64,000 bases of DNA from Polytrichum commune (GCA_950295325.1 OX485804.1:7936001-8000000); one strand, 5' to 3'. Positions 34,852 through 48,643 are shown, counted from the first letter of the stretch. The notes: generated by a model not told the origin, from the sequence alone. A program made the numbers and translations.

Positions 34852-35310
34852 TGCAGCAATCAGCTGAACTGGGCAATTAGTTCAGCCACACCAACCGAGT
34901 CACCAATGAAGAAGGCAGCACTATTGGATGAATTAATTCCAAGAAAGAGAAGTCGACAATGAGCAGATCAGTATGATTCGGTTGTGGACATGTTGAGAGA
35001 AACGAGAGCCCTCCAAACGGGATTGCTCTCCAGATTACTCTGAAGTGGAAGTGGAGGGGAGGCAGTATTTGAAGTGCGCATGGGCGGGGGGCGCGGGAGG
35101 GGGAATCGACGGGGAGTGGACTTGTTGTGCATTACAGCGCAGATGTAGGCTCTCAGGCGGCAAGAACCGCCACTTGAACTATAAATAATCAAAACCCAAA
35201 TCTATTCCACCTGTGATCAGCTCCTACCGTCACGGTGATACGTTACCTTCGTCATGTGTAGAATCAACGCTGAGTCCAGTTGCTGCTTGTCAACTGTCCC
35301 TGAAATGGAC
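34852..35310 (-). promoter_or_regulatory. Putative promoter and 5' leader of the EXORDIUM-like gene
   Basis: The interval upstream of the start codon contains a TATTTATAG box on the minus strand near 35178-35187, about 330 bp from the ATG. This is a weak assignment from spacing and sequence alone. Confidence 0.3.
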
Positions 35311-35316
35311 GAACAA

Positions 35317-35543
35317 CAATGCCCGGGGAGAGTTTTGGGCACAAATGGTCAGGATCCCAGTATTTCCAACTCCGACCGGCTACAAGTTGTGATCTTTCAG
35401 TTTGGCTTTAGTGATTTGAGCTATATTCCATGGATTCCTCCAGTCATGATGGGCAATTTTCCGGAAGTCTTGAACTTCAACCGGTTGTTTCTCAAACTCA
35501 ACCGGGTCATCTGTAACTAGCGGTCGGTTCTCCCCGCTCATTG
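35317..35543 (-). mobile_element. hAT-type MITE, second copy
   Basis: Inverted relative to 4192-4416 and alignable along its whole length (CAACCGG, CGAAGTCTTGAACTTC-like and GTAACTAGCGGTCGGTTC-like blocks). Ends are CAATGCCCGGGGAGA and the inverse of CAATGAGCGGGGAGAACC. Flanks ACGAACAA and ACGATGAA agree at six of eight positions, an eroded 8-bp duplication. Confidence 0.75.
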
Positions 35544-36990
35544 ACGATGAATGTCACGATTCGTTCTTTTGTAGTCACACTTAAACGTCGGAAGACCAAA
35601 AGTAGCTGCCATGCTGCGCCATCCCACTTGGTTTCGACTCTCGCTTTCCGACTGATTGTAATAGCAATTCCAGTAGTAGGATCGAGATCACTCATCAGAT
35701 TACTACAAGTACTGGAATCTTCTCAAGCAATTCTGTCCTCTTTCGGTTTTTTTTTTTCGTTTTTTTTACCCGATTATTTTTTTTACAAATATCTTTTGAG
35801 ACAGAAGGCCGATCGGCCGAAGCCAAGAACTTAACACAAAGAACAACGTCGACCTCTCCGCCTTTCCTGCAACGTACGGCATTGCCTGCCCCACATATTG
35901 CCACCCCTCATTCTTGACTTTCGATATCTGAAGAATACCCCGCCCATTGCCCATGGCACCATAGCTACCTTCATTCACGCCGTTATCAGGAATCGAGTGC
36001 ACGTAGGTAATCTAGATAGCTTGTAAAGTCCACATCAAATACTGCAGTAACTTATTTACATACCGACAGCTCATCTGGATCTCATGGAGAGAGATACGTT
36101 AGTAGCGTAGGAACTTCACGACTCAGGAAATTACAGGTAAAATACAACATTCACTTACTTAGTAAGATTGAAGGACAGGAGAGAGGAACCTCATACGCGG
36201 GCGGTGACTCTGGTCTAGCGTGTGAGTCTTGCAGTCGTGGGTCATGCTGAGCACTACGATCATTTGGCTTTAAAAATTACTTCCGATTGTGTGTAGTTTG
36301 TGGGGGGCCTGTTGAAGTTGTGATGAAACCCTATTGTATTTTCTATTGTTCCTTATCATCCAATAGTTGAAAATAGATTTATGCGAGCATGCCGTCATTT
36401 ATATTAGGGTTTCACCATTCAGAGGGGCTCAATGCACAACATATATACAAAATTTCTATAAAGCATCCTCATTAAGTTTTAAAACTATTTGCACTCACAT
36501 TTCCGGGTTGAAAATTTTATGTAGTACATTATCTTATGTTAAAAATGATATTAAACTTGTGCAAACTTGACATTGATAACCAAATAAAAAATAAGTATAT
36601 GTATCCAAAGGCACTCATCTTGTGTATTTGAACTTAAATCTTCAATAACATTGAGGTATTGAACCAATTCGAAACGTGCACTTGAAGAATTAACAAATTT
36701 TAGATAGGGTCACTTTTGATACAATTAACTAAAATAAAATTTGCAATTTAAATACACAAATTTATGCATGGAGCGGCCCAATCTTGACCTCTAGAACGTT
36801 GAAGGGCTAACCCCTAAATACCCAAGCAAAATCTCCCCAAAAATCGTCTAAAAACGTTCATCCCAATGCAACATTGTTTTAAGTAATATTTGTGCCTAAA
36901 TTTATACCTCTAATAGTGGATCTAAAGTTCTAAATTGTACAAATGAAAACCTTTTTCAAGTTAGCGTTGTTCACACAAATTATTAGTTGT
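35544..36990. other. Interval without a recognisable gene
   Basis: Only short frames. A CCTCATACGCGGGCGGTGAC stretch near 36190 faintly resembles the repeat unit near 4940. Confidence 0.4.
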
Positions 36991-36994
36991 CTAA

Positions 36995-37832
36995 GGGCGA
37001 GGTTTCATGTACCGGTTCCGGTCCATTTTTGAAAAATAAATGGGTGGGCGAATGGGAAAAGGGTGGTTCCATGTGCCCATCCCCCCTCACCCAAGGACTT
37101 GTACCCCCATGGATGGGTGTCCCACATTGTACATTGTGCAAGGACCGGTGCCAAAGGACCGGCTGTCCTAACGGTCACAAGAAGGACATGTGCCGATTAG
37201 AGAGCTCCAACGACCGGATTGGTCGGTCACCTTGGGTTCACCCTTCAAGTCCTTTCTTTTGGGGTACTCCTAGGGCTCCTTGCTCTTGCATCATGCACTC
37301 TTTGTACACTCAAAGCCTAGTTGTGAGAAGAAATGAAAAGGAAAGAAGAGATAGAAAATGATTGTATGTTATATCGTTGGAGTTCTCATCACGAACTCAT
37401 GGGAACGTGTATCTCACGATGTTTTCAAGAATTTTGATCTTACTTCCAAAAAATACATACACAAAATGCAATGTGATAGTAAGTGTTGGGTTTAATAAAT
37501 AAATAATAAAAATAAAAGACTATTCAAATGTATAAAACATCACTTATAAACAATGTGTTATCACAATTTCAACTAAAAGTAAAATATAAAGATAGTTATG
37601 CATTCCCATAGATGACATCCACACCAACCTATGGACACGAAGACCATATAATCTTAAATTCATTCAATAAATGTACAAGAATTGTTGTACAAGTCAAATA
37701 TCAAAAGTTAAATGATGATGACCCTCATTACCGGTAACCTTTACTAAGTGACATCACCCATTTTTTGGATGATGTCACCCATTTCTCACCCACTTAAAAA
37801 ATGAACCCGCACCAGCACATGGAACTTGGCCC
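36995..37832. mobile_element. PIF/Harbinger-type MITE, 838 bp, TAA target duplication
   Basis: The element starts GGGCGAGGTTTCATGTACCG and ends in the inverse of GGGCCAAGTTCCATGTGCTG. Similarity between the ends extends about 60 bp with mismatches, through a GGGTGAGAAATGGG-like block. TAA flanks both sides (36992-36994 and 37833-37835). GGGC ends and a TAA duplication are typical of PIF/Harbinger. The single internal frame (36987-37361) crosses the left end and has no recognisable domain. Confidence 0.75.
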
Positions 37833-37839
37833 TAAGTGT

Positions 37840-38700
37840 CCCAAGTCAAAAATTCACAACATCAACATGTACATTGGTATGGTTGGGCACATGCGGCTGC
37901 CCAAACAAAAAAGCCCTTCTTGGCAATGACAACGTTTTACAACAGAGAATGACAAGCTGATTCACCTTTGATAGTAAAAATAGAGGAAGGGGTTGTTCTT
38001 TGTGCGCTCTGGTTTGAAAATATTGACGAAATATTGATAATGACACTGTTCACTACCTCTTACTGCTCAAGAGTTGACAGGAGTGTCAAACAATCACTCT
38101 TAGAATGCACAATATGGGTAATGCATGCATGCACACAGTGTGAGTTCATTCATTTTTCATTTTATAACATCACAATATTGAACCTTATAATGTGCATAGC
38201 ATTCTTAAGCAAGTGCAAGGACGTTCTCTTTCTATTCTAGTTTCAAGAACAAATCCAAGAGTCAAGGTCATCAATTACATGTATAACTGCATAGTCAAGT
38301 GGCAACCTCTCACTAGTGGACATCTCATTGTTAGCTATCTTCAAAAAAAGCCTTCTCCCATGTACCAATATTCAACTTAAAAGAACTTGCCAAAAAGAAT
38401 CTCACTAGTGTATTCTCTCTAAGATGCTTATATAGGGAGAGCACCCACTACACCACTTTAAAATGCTATGTGGTGGGATAGGGAGGCCTTCTACACTGGG
38501 CAGTATTCTATAGACTTGGCACAGGGTTCCGTAGTGTGTTCAAGAGAGGGACAAGACATTGCAGGGGGCACAAGAGTAAGCACCAACGTTAATTGTTCAC
38601 AGCAGTAGCTCAAGCTTGATGTATGAAACTCAAACTCTGCACATGGCACTGCGAAAAAGTTCATGAAGCCTACCATCATTGAACAAATTAATGTGCCTAC
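37840..38700. other. 3' flank of DAPF, no recognisable gene
   Basis: No supported feature. Part of it may be DAPF 3'UTR. Confidence 0.35.
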
Positions 38701-38704
38701 TCTT

Positions 38705-41700
38705 TTAACCCTCAAGTGGGATTAGACCATGGAATACTCTCTTTGCCGGCCCTGTCATGTATATATGATTGTCTGCTTCTCTCCACTCAATTTCCAAGGG
38801 TCCACCAGGTAAGTCAACAACACAATTCTGTGATCACCAGCACATAACGTGTATCAAATATACATTCAATTGTGTAATAACACGAGGCAACTGAATAACC
38901 AGCTTTGATGTCAGTATTTACAAACCCTTTAACAATTCTCATTTCAAGTCTGCTCTAAAGGTGTGATGTCATCAAGCAGAAATGTATCTATTTCGACCCC
39001 ATTAATTTTTTACAACAGGGTAACACAAAACGTCAGAATGAATGAGGTTTCCAGACATAATTCACCAGATTCATCAAACATACATGCCACTTACCCTTTC
39101 AGAATGCCCTTCTTTCACTGCAGCAACAACTACAGCACATGCCCCTGTTCCACAAGCTTGTGTAGCACCTGCCACAAGAATCCAGCTAAGCATGGGCTGG
39201 AAAAGCAGTGACCAAACAATGAGGATAGACTTCAACAAGAACTTTGGGTCCATTTTGTGTCACAACCTAGATATTGAGTGTCTTGCAGAACACATAATAC
39301 AGCAACAATATTCAGAAGTCTAACCAGCTCCACGTTCCCACACACGCATTTTCAGGTGGGTTCGTGAGATACGCTCCACAAATTCTGCAAATACGTTTTC
39401 TATGTCAGAAAGTTACTTGCAAATATCGCTCTTCCCAAAAAGTAGACTCGAGAACTATTTGTACTTGGAAGTGATCCAGCCCAGAAAAATAAATGTTGTG
39501 TCTGCAAGTTTGTAATCAGCCACCATCATCCTAGACCATGACATGCAGAATTCTTAACAAATTGATACAACACCTCTCCATGAACACTGATTACCAAAGT
39601 TAGAAATCCGATTCCAGCTTTCCGATATCCAAGCTCCCAAAAGCTAATGACCAAAATGACTTATTGAAGGTTACCAGTTGCAGTGGAAGATAATGCACAC
39701 CTGTATTTGTCCTTGCAGGGAACATTTTGTGGTGCTCAAACAGGGGACCAATCTGCTCAAGAGGCAGTGAGTCAACGTTCAATTCCTGTAACAGAAGATA
39801 GGATATACACTGTAAGCACACTCTTAACCATTTGATTGTTCTGGTCTGTATTGTTATCTACAATCAGTCTCCTTGAGAGAACAAATTAATAAACCATTTT
39901 AAGGATGTGTCTGCTACAGGTAGCTGATCTAAAACTGATCTCTCTAAAATCACATCCTAAATAAAGGTCATATATGCATATTCACATCAAATCACATGAG
40001 TAGAAGAAACAAATTATTTGAGCAAGTCACCCAGTGAACATACTGAAACTTTAATGTGCATCGATTGTTCAGAACTGTTCAAACTCCACTACACTGAACA
40101 GCAATCCTCTTGGCACCTGAGAATGCACCAGAATCCTTTCTGCATGCATGTTTTTATAGAATAACAAAAGATGGGGCTTTACCTCCCCTCCGTGCTCTCC
40201 GAATGTAACACAATGCGGATTACCCATGCTGACACAGGTGACAGACCATGTCTTTCCATCGACCTCCAGGGGTGCCTTCACAACTTCTCCCTCTGCCTTC
40301 AATTTTGTAGGCACATCAGGTGCATTCAGTATGGGAGGTCCCATATCAACACAAACCTGGCCCATTGGAAGTTATGATTAAAACCAACACCAGAAAAAAC
40401 GTCTCAAGTTCCTTGAACCACATCAAAATGCCTATATCTCTTCATAAATCCATGCCAGCAATTACTACACGTGTCAGATTGATGCAAAAGCTGTAGATGG
40501 TGCATACCTGCCCGTCTTCACGAATATCCAGAATCATGTTGCCTCCAAGAGTAAGAACATTGTACCTGCAATTCCCAAGCTATCAGTATGTGAGGTAAGC
40601 ACAGTTTTCATTGTCTAGTTCTACATAGGGGAAATGTAAACAATTACCTTTTTGGTGCTTTTGCTTTCTTGATTTCAGCAAGGTATTTTCCAACACAGCG
40701 AATTCCATTTCCACACATCTGCTTGCAGACACATAGAGTTAGACAGCCATTGTATGGTTGAGAAGCACAAAGATGCCAGGCAAGGCCAATAAACCTGATG
40801 AGAAATCTAAGAACATTTTTTACACCTTCTAAAGATGCAGCAACACCTAAACTGAAGAGCTTTGTCATGAGGTCCATGAACACAAAGTGCCAATTCTAAA
40901 GATGAACATGTTCAAGTCGCAATAATGGCAAGAGACCCTTCTCACCTCAGGTTCACTGCCATCTGAATTGTAGATCCGCATTTGATAGTAGTCATCATCA
41001 ATCCCATTGTATCTGTCTTTGTCCTTCATGACAAAGATTACTCCATCACCACCAATTCCTAGATGGCGGTTGCACAAGCGACTCGCCTCTTCAGGAGTTA
41101 TAATTGGAGAGTCAGAGTCCAGGTTATTGACCTGTAATATCACATAAAGACATTAGAATTTGCATAATTCTCCAAGCTGCCTTCCAACATCACCGCAGAA
41201 GATTGATGAAGATAGAGGGCTTTCTTCATCCTCCTGGTGTAGGGTTCAGAAGACGGATCCAAGACTCACAAAGTATGAAGAAAAGATAAATATAATTTTA
41301 TCAGAAACTAGTTATCTGTTACTTGCACAGGAAACCTCCACTTTCAGAAGCTTTGTAGGAACAAGCATGTCCTGTGTTATTCAGTTCAAACTTTTTACCT
41401 CACCGTTATTTCAATTATGGAATGAATTTTGGCATTTGGCTTTGTGCTCCCTTTACATCAGCTAAGTTCTCACTTGAAGTGAGTGGGTTGGAGAGAAGAA
41501 GTGGCGTGTAGTCTTGTTAAAACCCTAAACCCAAACAACTGTTCTCTAAAAATTGCTGCTAGTCCATGCACTGACACAAAGAGGTCGCGTACCATGAACC
41601 GTATCCTGTGCTAATCAATTCAAACTTCTTACCTGACGATCACTTCATTTGTGCAATGCATTTTAGCATGCGTCTTGATGCTCCTTCTACATCAGCTGAC

Positions 41701-42717
41701 TTCTGACTTCGAGTGAGTGGGTTGGAAAGAAGAAGTGGCCTATGGAGGTTTTAAACCCTAAACACCAACTTTCTCCTCTAAGAATTTTTGCTAGTCAATG
41801 CACAGAGACAAGAAGTTGCATACCATGAACTGTATCCTGTGTTATTCAATTGAGAATTCTTACCTCAAGATCATTCCATTTGTGCAATGATTTTCACTAT
41901 CCATCTTGATGTACCCTCTACATCAGCAAGAAGAAGTGGCGAGATTTCTTAAAGCCCTAGACCCAAAGTTCTCTTCTCTAAGAATTGCTGCGAGTCCATG
42001 CAATGAGACAAGGAGTTGCGTACCATGAATTGTTGCATGTTTTATTCAATTCGGACTTCTTACCTCAACATCATTCCATTTGTGCATTGATTTTTCAGAA
42101 TTCGTCTTAATTTTCCCTTTCCGTCAGCTGACTTCTCACCCCAAGTGAGTTGGATTTGGAAGAAGAAGTGGGATATAGAGTTCTTAAAACCCTAAACCCA
42201 AACTTCTCCTCTCTAAGGAATTTCTGCTAGGTAATTTATGTACCGAGACAAGGAATTCCGTACCATGATGAAGTCATTGCCAAGGCCTTCATACTTGACA
42301 AACTCCAATGTCCTCTTTTCCTTTCCTGAACTTCCATTAGTCTCCCACAACTGCGTCCATAGCAAACGAAGAGGCTACATTACAAGAAAGCCAAAAAGAG
42401 AAACCCATTTTCGCTATCCTTTCATTTCACCTATCCTCGATCAAATTGCTGAGTGCAATCAAGCAGACAAAAAGCTCGATTGCCAAACACACCTTGGAGG
42501 CCACGTTCTCCAGATTGTCCAGCACACTTGAACCGGATGTGAAGGAGTCCGCACTTGTACTTGTTGTCTCGTAACTCGCCCGCGCTCCCCACAGCATCAC
42601 CGATCTCCTTATCGCCAGCCGTTGCGCTCTGGTGTCACGAGGTTTGCCAGGCAAGAAGGTTGATTCCACAAGGCAAGCTTTCTGCCCCAGCAGCTGATTC
42701 CTCAACGCCATGCTCAT
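38705..42717 (-). CDS. DAPF: Diaminopimelate epimerase, plastid-targeted
   Basis: Ten exons on the minus strand: 42493-42717, 42264-about 42320, 40946-41131, 40648-40718, 40508-40565, 40183-40356, 39701-39785, 39325-39384, 39095-39168 and 38705-38827, about 370 residues. The enzyme interconverts LL- and meso-diaminopimelate in plastid lysine synthesis. Residues 1-75 are Ser/Arg/Ala-rich, as in a chloroplast transit peptide. Family blocks in order: [60 protein letters not shown] (first catalytic Cys), [67 protein letters not shown] (second catalytic Cys) and [13 protein letters not shown]. Both Cys are present. The acceptor of exon 2 is the least certain boundary. Intron 2 is swollen by tandem repeats. 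Confidence 0.93.
41394..42265. repeat. Four-copy tandem repeat of about 190-240 bp in DAPF intron 2
   Basis: Units begin with TTACCT(C/G)A at about 41396, 41630, 41863 and 42060. Each contains a GTGCAATG-like block, an ACATCAGC(T/A) block, a GAAGAAGTGG block, an AACCCTAAACCC-like block and GCGTACCATGAA. The last unit runs into the true 5' splice site of exon 2 (minus-strand ATCATG|GTACGG). Confidence 0.75.
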
Positions 42718-43159
42718 TTTGACACAATGCTGGTGATGGCCACCAACTCTGTATAAGAAGTTAAGCAAGTTGCCTATGAACCGTAAGCCTTACCACAAAA
42801 TGGGGTTCAACCGTCTTCCGAAATGCTTTGAAGGGACCCAAACATTCTCGAGGGACCAAGACTACATTTGGATGAATGTGGGATGATGAACAGTTCCGAG
42901 GTCACCCATAGCTTGTGGACCAGTGCTACGTGTACCCTCCTAAAGTTAGGCCCAAAAAACTAGTTGGGTGGCCTATTACCCATTTTTTGCCTTTTTTCTG
43001 TTTTCTCTCATGTCGATGGTAGTCCTTTTCGGCAGCCATCCTCGAAGACTCGTATCACATATGGCTCCTTCCCCATGAGCTTTTGAGATTATTCTGAGTT
43101 GAAGATTGAACACTAAAGCTCGGAGCGCTGCTTAGGTTAAGTACGTAGCATACCAAATT
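42718..43159. promoter_or_regulatory. Shared bidirectional promoter between DAPF and RAD51C
   Basis: Only 442 bp separate the two divergent start codons, so both promoters and 5' leaders must lie here. I see no strong TATA box in either direction, in keeping with housekeeping genes. Confidence 0.55.
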
Positions 43160-46100
43160 ATGGAAGTGGTAACGCTACCGTTGCCACCCTCTCTGCGATC
43201 GAAGCTTTTAGCAGCAGGCCACCATTCCACAGCTGGTCTCCTCTATACAACTCCATCGCAGCTAGTCCGAGGTAAAATCCAAGGATCTCTTCTTTCTTTA
43301 TTATGTACGTATGTGTCTGTATTTATTAGCATTCTTGATTGTAATTTTTTTGTTAAGGTTAGGAAGCATGTTCCCCACTCTATTTAGCATTGTCGTGGCC
43401 ATAGGCAGCCATGGTTTTGCAATTCTCGATCCTTGATTGGCATTCTTGGACTATAGATTGCGAGTCCGTGGGTTTAGATTTTCATTTTTGTATGTGCTCT
43501 TGGCTAGCGCTTCGGCCACTGTGTCAATTCTGAGGCCTTCATTGAAGGTTGATGATGGTACTTTTGTGTCTGTGTACCTCATCGCTAATTAGGATCATGT
43601 TTGCCTACCATGAGTGTGGTCATTGTTCTTGTTCCGTATACCAATTTCCAAGAGATACCATCCGTCAAAAGAATCACAGTATCATATAGTTGACTGTTAC
43701 TATCCTTATTTCAACCTTAAGTCGTTAGCTTCCCATAGGCTTTGTTGAGAGCCACTTTGATGCGTACGCTTTAAAACAAATTAGATGCACATCTAGACAA
43801 GAAAAAATTGCATGTATGTGGAAACTCTAACTTATCAATTTAGTGTACATTTTTAGAGTCATTAGCCGTTCTGTTGTACTTGGTGAGAGCAATGTCCCGT
43901 GCAAACCGAGTGTGCTGAATTTTCTTGGCGTGTTAAACTGTGTCTTTCATTTATATGTAGAGGCGAACATAACAAACGAGGAAGCACTTGGCGTGTTAAA
44001 GTTGGTGCCTCAGCTTGGAATCACCTTATCCCATCCTGATGGGAGCCATTCTAGTCATCTCGATGGTAAGTCCATTTATTTTCTCATCCAGTTGCGGCGG
44101 CTATTATGATGTTTCTTCGGAGGAGCTGATGAATATTTTGGTTTCTTTTCAGAATATCTGTAATATATGCTTTTTCTTGTAATGCTGTGGACAGGCTCAA
44201 CAACATCATGGGAGCTTCTAAAGTATGAAAAGGAGAGGAGGAAGATTGTGACATACTGTTCAGAACTGGATAAAATTCTTGGAGGAGGTATTTGTTCCAA
44301 GGAGGTGACCGAGATCTGTGAGTTCTTAGCCTGATCACATCTGTCACAGAAAGCACTTTACTGCAAGATTTTATACTCAAATAATTTTCTGGGTCAGCGA
44401 ATGTTTTGGGCTAGAACTTGTTGATCTTTCTAACTTACAGGAGGTTGTGATTGATTGTGGGGTCAAGGTGGTGTACCTGGAGTTGGTAAAACGCAGTTCA
44501 GGTATTTCTCAATTTCCTATATCTCACAGAGCACCTCATAAGTACCAGCATGTTTAATTCTGAATTTTACAAATTAGTAGTCATAACCTTTGATGTATTT
44601 TGGGATGGTTTCCTGTTGGAGAACCCAGTCACTTTTGATGATTGATATACGTTCTCTCAATTTATTGTAAACCACTATGAGGAAAACAAGTATCTGTAAT
44701 GCTTATTCTCCAATGTACTGGTCGACAGTATGCAGCTGGCCATCAATGTGCAGATTCCAAAAGCACTTGGTGGTGTTGGTGGCCACACAATTTACATTGG
44801 TATGCACAGTTTCCACACTCCCTTGCTCTTGATATACCTTATTTACATATCTCATCCAAACTTTGCAAAGAAGTGTGACTACTCAATCTTGTTCGCGGTG
44901 CAGTGCAGATACAGAGGGGAGCTTCATGCTGGAACGAGTGATCCAGATGACAGAAGCTTGCATTGCGGATCTTGTGCATGCATCACCTGCAAACTCCAAA
45001 GTCCAGCTGAATGTTGAGGAAGTCTTGGGACACATATACTTAATACGTGTCCATGACCCAGCAGAGCAACTTGCGGTTGTCAACACCTTGCCAAAACTTC
45101 TAGAGAAATATCCCCAGGTGAGGCAGAGGTGTACATGCAGAACCATTTGCAGTTTAGAGTTTAGGGTAGGGTTAAGGGCTTAAGGCTTAATACACTTGAT
45201 ATCCAGGGAAACTTCTTGTGAGAATTAATGTCCTAAACTGGAGCTCTACGAAGTACCTAGCCCCAGGAAATTGTCAGCAGCACTTGAGAAACCTTTAGAT
45301 TTCTAGAAGTAGTAATTTGCGTTTACACTCCCATGCAAAGCAGCTGTGAAGGATGTGAAGAAAGTTGTTGGTTCAGAAGTCATCAGGTTGTAGGAAGAGA
45401 GGCATGTTCAATATTACCCAATTAATAATGCCTATGAGCAACTTTTGGAATACTTTCACCTACATAGCTACAGTCACAATATGCTGAAGTGTGAGGGTGG
45501 TTCTTTCGAAGTTTCAATGCAATGATTTCTGGAATTTTTGCAGGTAAAACTGGTAGTCTTCGACAGCGTCACCTTCACCTTCCGTCAGGATTTTGAAGAT
45601 ATGGCATTAAGAACTAGGCTTTTAGCAGACATGGCTCAAAAGCTTATGGCAATTGCAGAGAGATATGACCTTGCAGTATGTTCATCATTGTCTCTAACCT
45701 ATGTTCTTCTGCCTGTAGTGAAGCAAGTCTTTTACATCTAGTTTGAGATGCTATTCTTAAAATCACAAAGAGCATTTGTCCATGTGCATGATTTTCTCAG
45801 TTACTCAAAGTCACAGGCTTGGGTCTTTGGGTGAAAAACCCATCTTGTTTCTAACGTTTCTAGTGTACATTGTTTACTTTGAATGATCAGCATGTGCAAT
45901 GTTTCTAGTTGTTCAATGGTTGTTCAAGATTGTATACCTATATATGTTATTTCTGTGAAGCATTCTCATTTGCAATTGGTTTCTGTTCAGATTGTTCTCA
46001 CAAATCAAGTCACTCACAAAGTGACCAATGAAGGCTCCAAAATGGTTCCTGCTTTAGGTGTGAAGCATTCTCTTATTCTTTTGTGAAGGGAGTGTAAGAG

Positions 46101-46552
46101 ATTCAAGGATCTCTTGAAAAGAAAAGTGGAAAATGATGAGTACATAAAATTGAAACGGACTTCATAAATTTGGTTATCTTCCTTCAAACGCTCCAGGGCC
46201 AGCTTTTTGTTAAGAAGCTATGGCCACCATGGTAGTGACATGTTAATAATTTTACTAGAAAGCATGTAAGTTTTTTAACTTTTTGCAAAGTGGAGTCACC
46301 ACCATCTTTTAACTGAATTGCATTTGGGTGTGAATTTCTGCAGGTTCGAGCTGGTCCCATGCATGTACAAACCGTTTAATGGTTTACTGGGAGGATGGTC
46401 AAAGGTATGCTCATTTGGTGAAGTCCCCTTCATTGCCCTCTGGAACAGCTCCATATGACATCACAGAAGACGGAGTTCGGGACAGCTATGAGAGTAATAA
46501 AAGACTCAAACTTGAGGCAGCACATGATGACCCCAATCAATTCCCTGGCTGA
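43160..46552 (+). CDS. RAD51C: DNA repair protein RAD51C homologue
   Basis: Nine exons: 43160-43271, 43961-44065, 44195-44317, 44468-44501, 44729-44799, 44909-45117, 45544-45675, 45991-46057 and 46344-46552. All use GT-AG and join in frame to 353 residues, close to the Arabidopsis length of about 363. RAD51C is a RecA-family ATPase of the BCDX2 and CX3 paralogue complexes in homologous recombination and meiosis. Markers in order: an N-terminal helix-hairpin-like segment (LRSKLLAAGHHSTAGLL), TSWELLKYE, YCSELDKILGGGI, Walker A GVPGVGKTQ (about 116-124), IYIDTEGSFMLERV, Walker B LVVFDS (about 221-226), TFRQDF, IVLTNQVT and SSWSHACTNRLMVYW. It ends in a basic KRLKLE tail, comparable to the nuclear signal of plant RAD51C. 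No disruption is seen. Confidence 0.93.
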
Positions 46553-48637
46553 AGCTCGCAACTCGCAACCTGCTCAGCTGAACAATTCTACCAATGTACA
46601 GAACTCTGCAGACAAGGAGCATGTATTGCAACCTTGGATTGAATAGACTACCCAGCAGCACCAGAGAGGAGGATCTTGGCTGAGATTTTGCCTTTAACTC
46701 CATCACAGGATGGCAAGGAAGTGCAATGCTTTGTTGGTGAGCAATTGTGCAACTTTGGGGGCCAGGCAGGTCATGGGTTGTGCAACACTGAACATCGCAA
46801 TGGTGAGGCCAAGGAATTTTGCTGATGTGTCTATTCTTGGTTGAATATGAGGTGGCACATTACCATCCATAATTGGTGATCATGCCATGAGCTGACCACT
46901 ATGTTTGGTAATGGATACATGTCACCTTGCCATCAGTTGTAGAAAGCACCCAATGCCTAGTTTGCCACTACTGCAGCTCAATAGCGTGAGCACCTACTAC
47001 AGCCTGTGGTAGGGCTCCCTGCATCCATTACCTAGTTCAGAGCGCATAGTTGCAAAGGCCCCACAGCTTTACAGCCTGCAAAGAGCCTTGTTGGCTTCTT
47101 TGAGTCATTGGCGATGAGGTGTACACACGTTGAGTCCACTGAAAGGAGCTACCCATCTGCACAATCAGACAATTTTGAATATTGGCAACTTTTGTGCTAA
47201 CACATAAACAACCACAAAGGGTTGTCAATCTGTAAGGGCAATATGTGGAATGTTCCACTTTGTGGAGGGTAGTTGAGTCCATTAGGTGCAGTATAATCTC
47301 CTATCCTGATTGTGTTGGGCGATTTATGTTGGCATCATTTCACAAACAATTTACAATTTGGATAGTTAGTGATTGTAGGCGAAGGGATTAGGCATGCAGA
47401 TCGGGATTTCTGCAATCGAATATATTGCTTGTAGTGCATGCAACTATTGCAAGTGGAGTCGAATCGAGTCAGAAGAATTTAATCTTGCAGACACAAATAC
47501 ATGAGGAACCTGAAGATTAACTATTTCTGATCTTGTATGGATACACTGCTTAACACTGGATGCCCTAACATACTTTTTAGACACACAGAACATACTTTCC
47601 AAATGCAAGGTTATCTCTTATGTGCAAATTTGTTTTCAATTGGAAACCTTGGTGGAACGCTACTTCTAAATGCTTTCTATAATGGTTGTGGTACCCAAAA
47701 GAAGATTTGATGATCTTGGCATGATTCATACTGCAGTGGGATAATGGCAAAACAGCATGACAAATGGAACACAAACGACAATGGTAATGAAACAGTACAT
47801 GTTGAAGGATATCATCTAAATAGATTTGACCTCAATAAAATCTTATTTCGAGAGACAATATCTTAATACAACTGGCTTGAGGCACACCAATAACAATGGT
47901 GGTGCCACAAGACACAAAGACACAATTCATTAGGTAATGACTTTCCAATTCACCCCATGAACACCCAACTGTCTCGTACTGTGCAGTGCACACCACCACT
48001 TGGTCAGTACAAATTTCTGTTGTTTCTCATTTAACATGATCTACATCAATGCTTTAATGTGGAAGCTTAAAATTAGTGTGGTCCACAGTATTTAAAATAT
48101 AAGGTGTAACAATCTTTCCACTTTGAAACATAAGAACTTATTAGTGACAAAGAGAAATCTAACCAAGGCTACTCACTTGAGTGTTTCCTAATAAATAGTT
48201 CATCTTCATGTTGTACATTGCATCATTTGCTTGGTGATATCATTCCACCTCAGAAAGCCTGCATTGCCTCTACAAACCTAAGTTTCCCCAGGCAAGCAAC
48301 AGATTCTGGGATTTTCTTGGGATGGAGGTACAGCGATCAGAGGTATAGCGATCATTTAAACTGACTCGCCTACACACCTCCAGCAGAGCAAGGCTCAAAT
48401 ACATGCATAGATGAGTTGCCATGATAGTTCCAGACAGAACTGCTGTGAAAACGTCAATGCCATTTAAGAAGGCTGAATATATCAAAACTAAAAGCCAATG
48501 GAGGACACTTATGGATAGGAATGAAACTGAGCAGCAGACACAAGCTAGAATACAGGATACCTCCCATGGAATCCATCTTGCACGGCCCAGAACAACAATA
48601 CCATCACACAACAAACTTTCAAGGTAAGTAACAAAAC
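46553..48637. other. Convergent intergenic region between RAD51C and SPF30
   Basis: It holds the RAD51C 3' end and AT-rich sequence with short frames lacking recognisable motifs. No gene is supported. Confidence 0.4.
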
Positions 48638-48643
48638 TTTATT
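48638..48643 (-). terminator. AATAAA polyadenylation signal overlapping the SPF30 stop codon
   Basis: The minus strand reads GTGTGAATAAAG: the TGA stop and a canonical AATAAA share their A. Whether this copy is used, or a later one, cannot be seen. Confidence 0.4.

Noticed and set aside
36987-37361. 124-residue frame with a Cys/His cluster as a zinc-finger gene
   Set aside because: It crosses the left boundary of a PIF/Harbinger MITE, and the Cys spacing fits no finger class.
47037-47282. 81-residue minus-strand frame as a transposase fragment
   Set aside because: Faint resemblance only; I could not place any catalytic motif.
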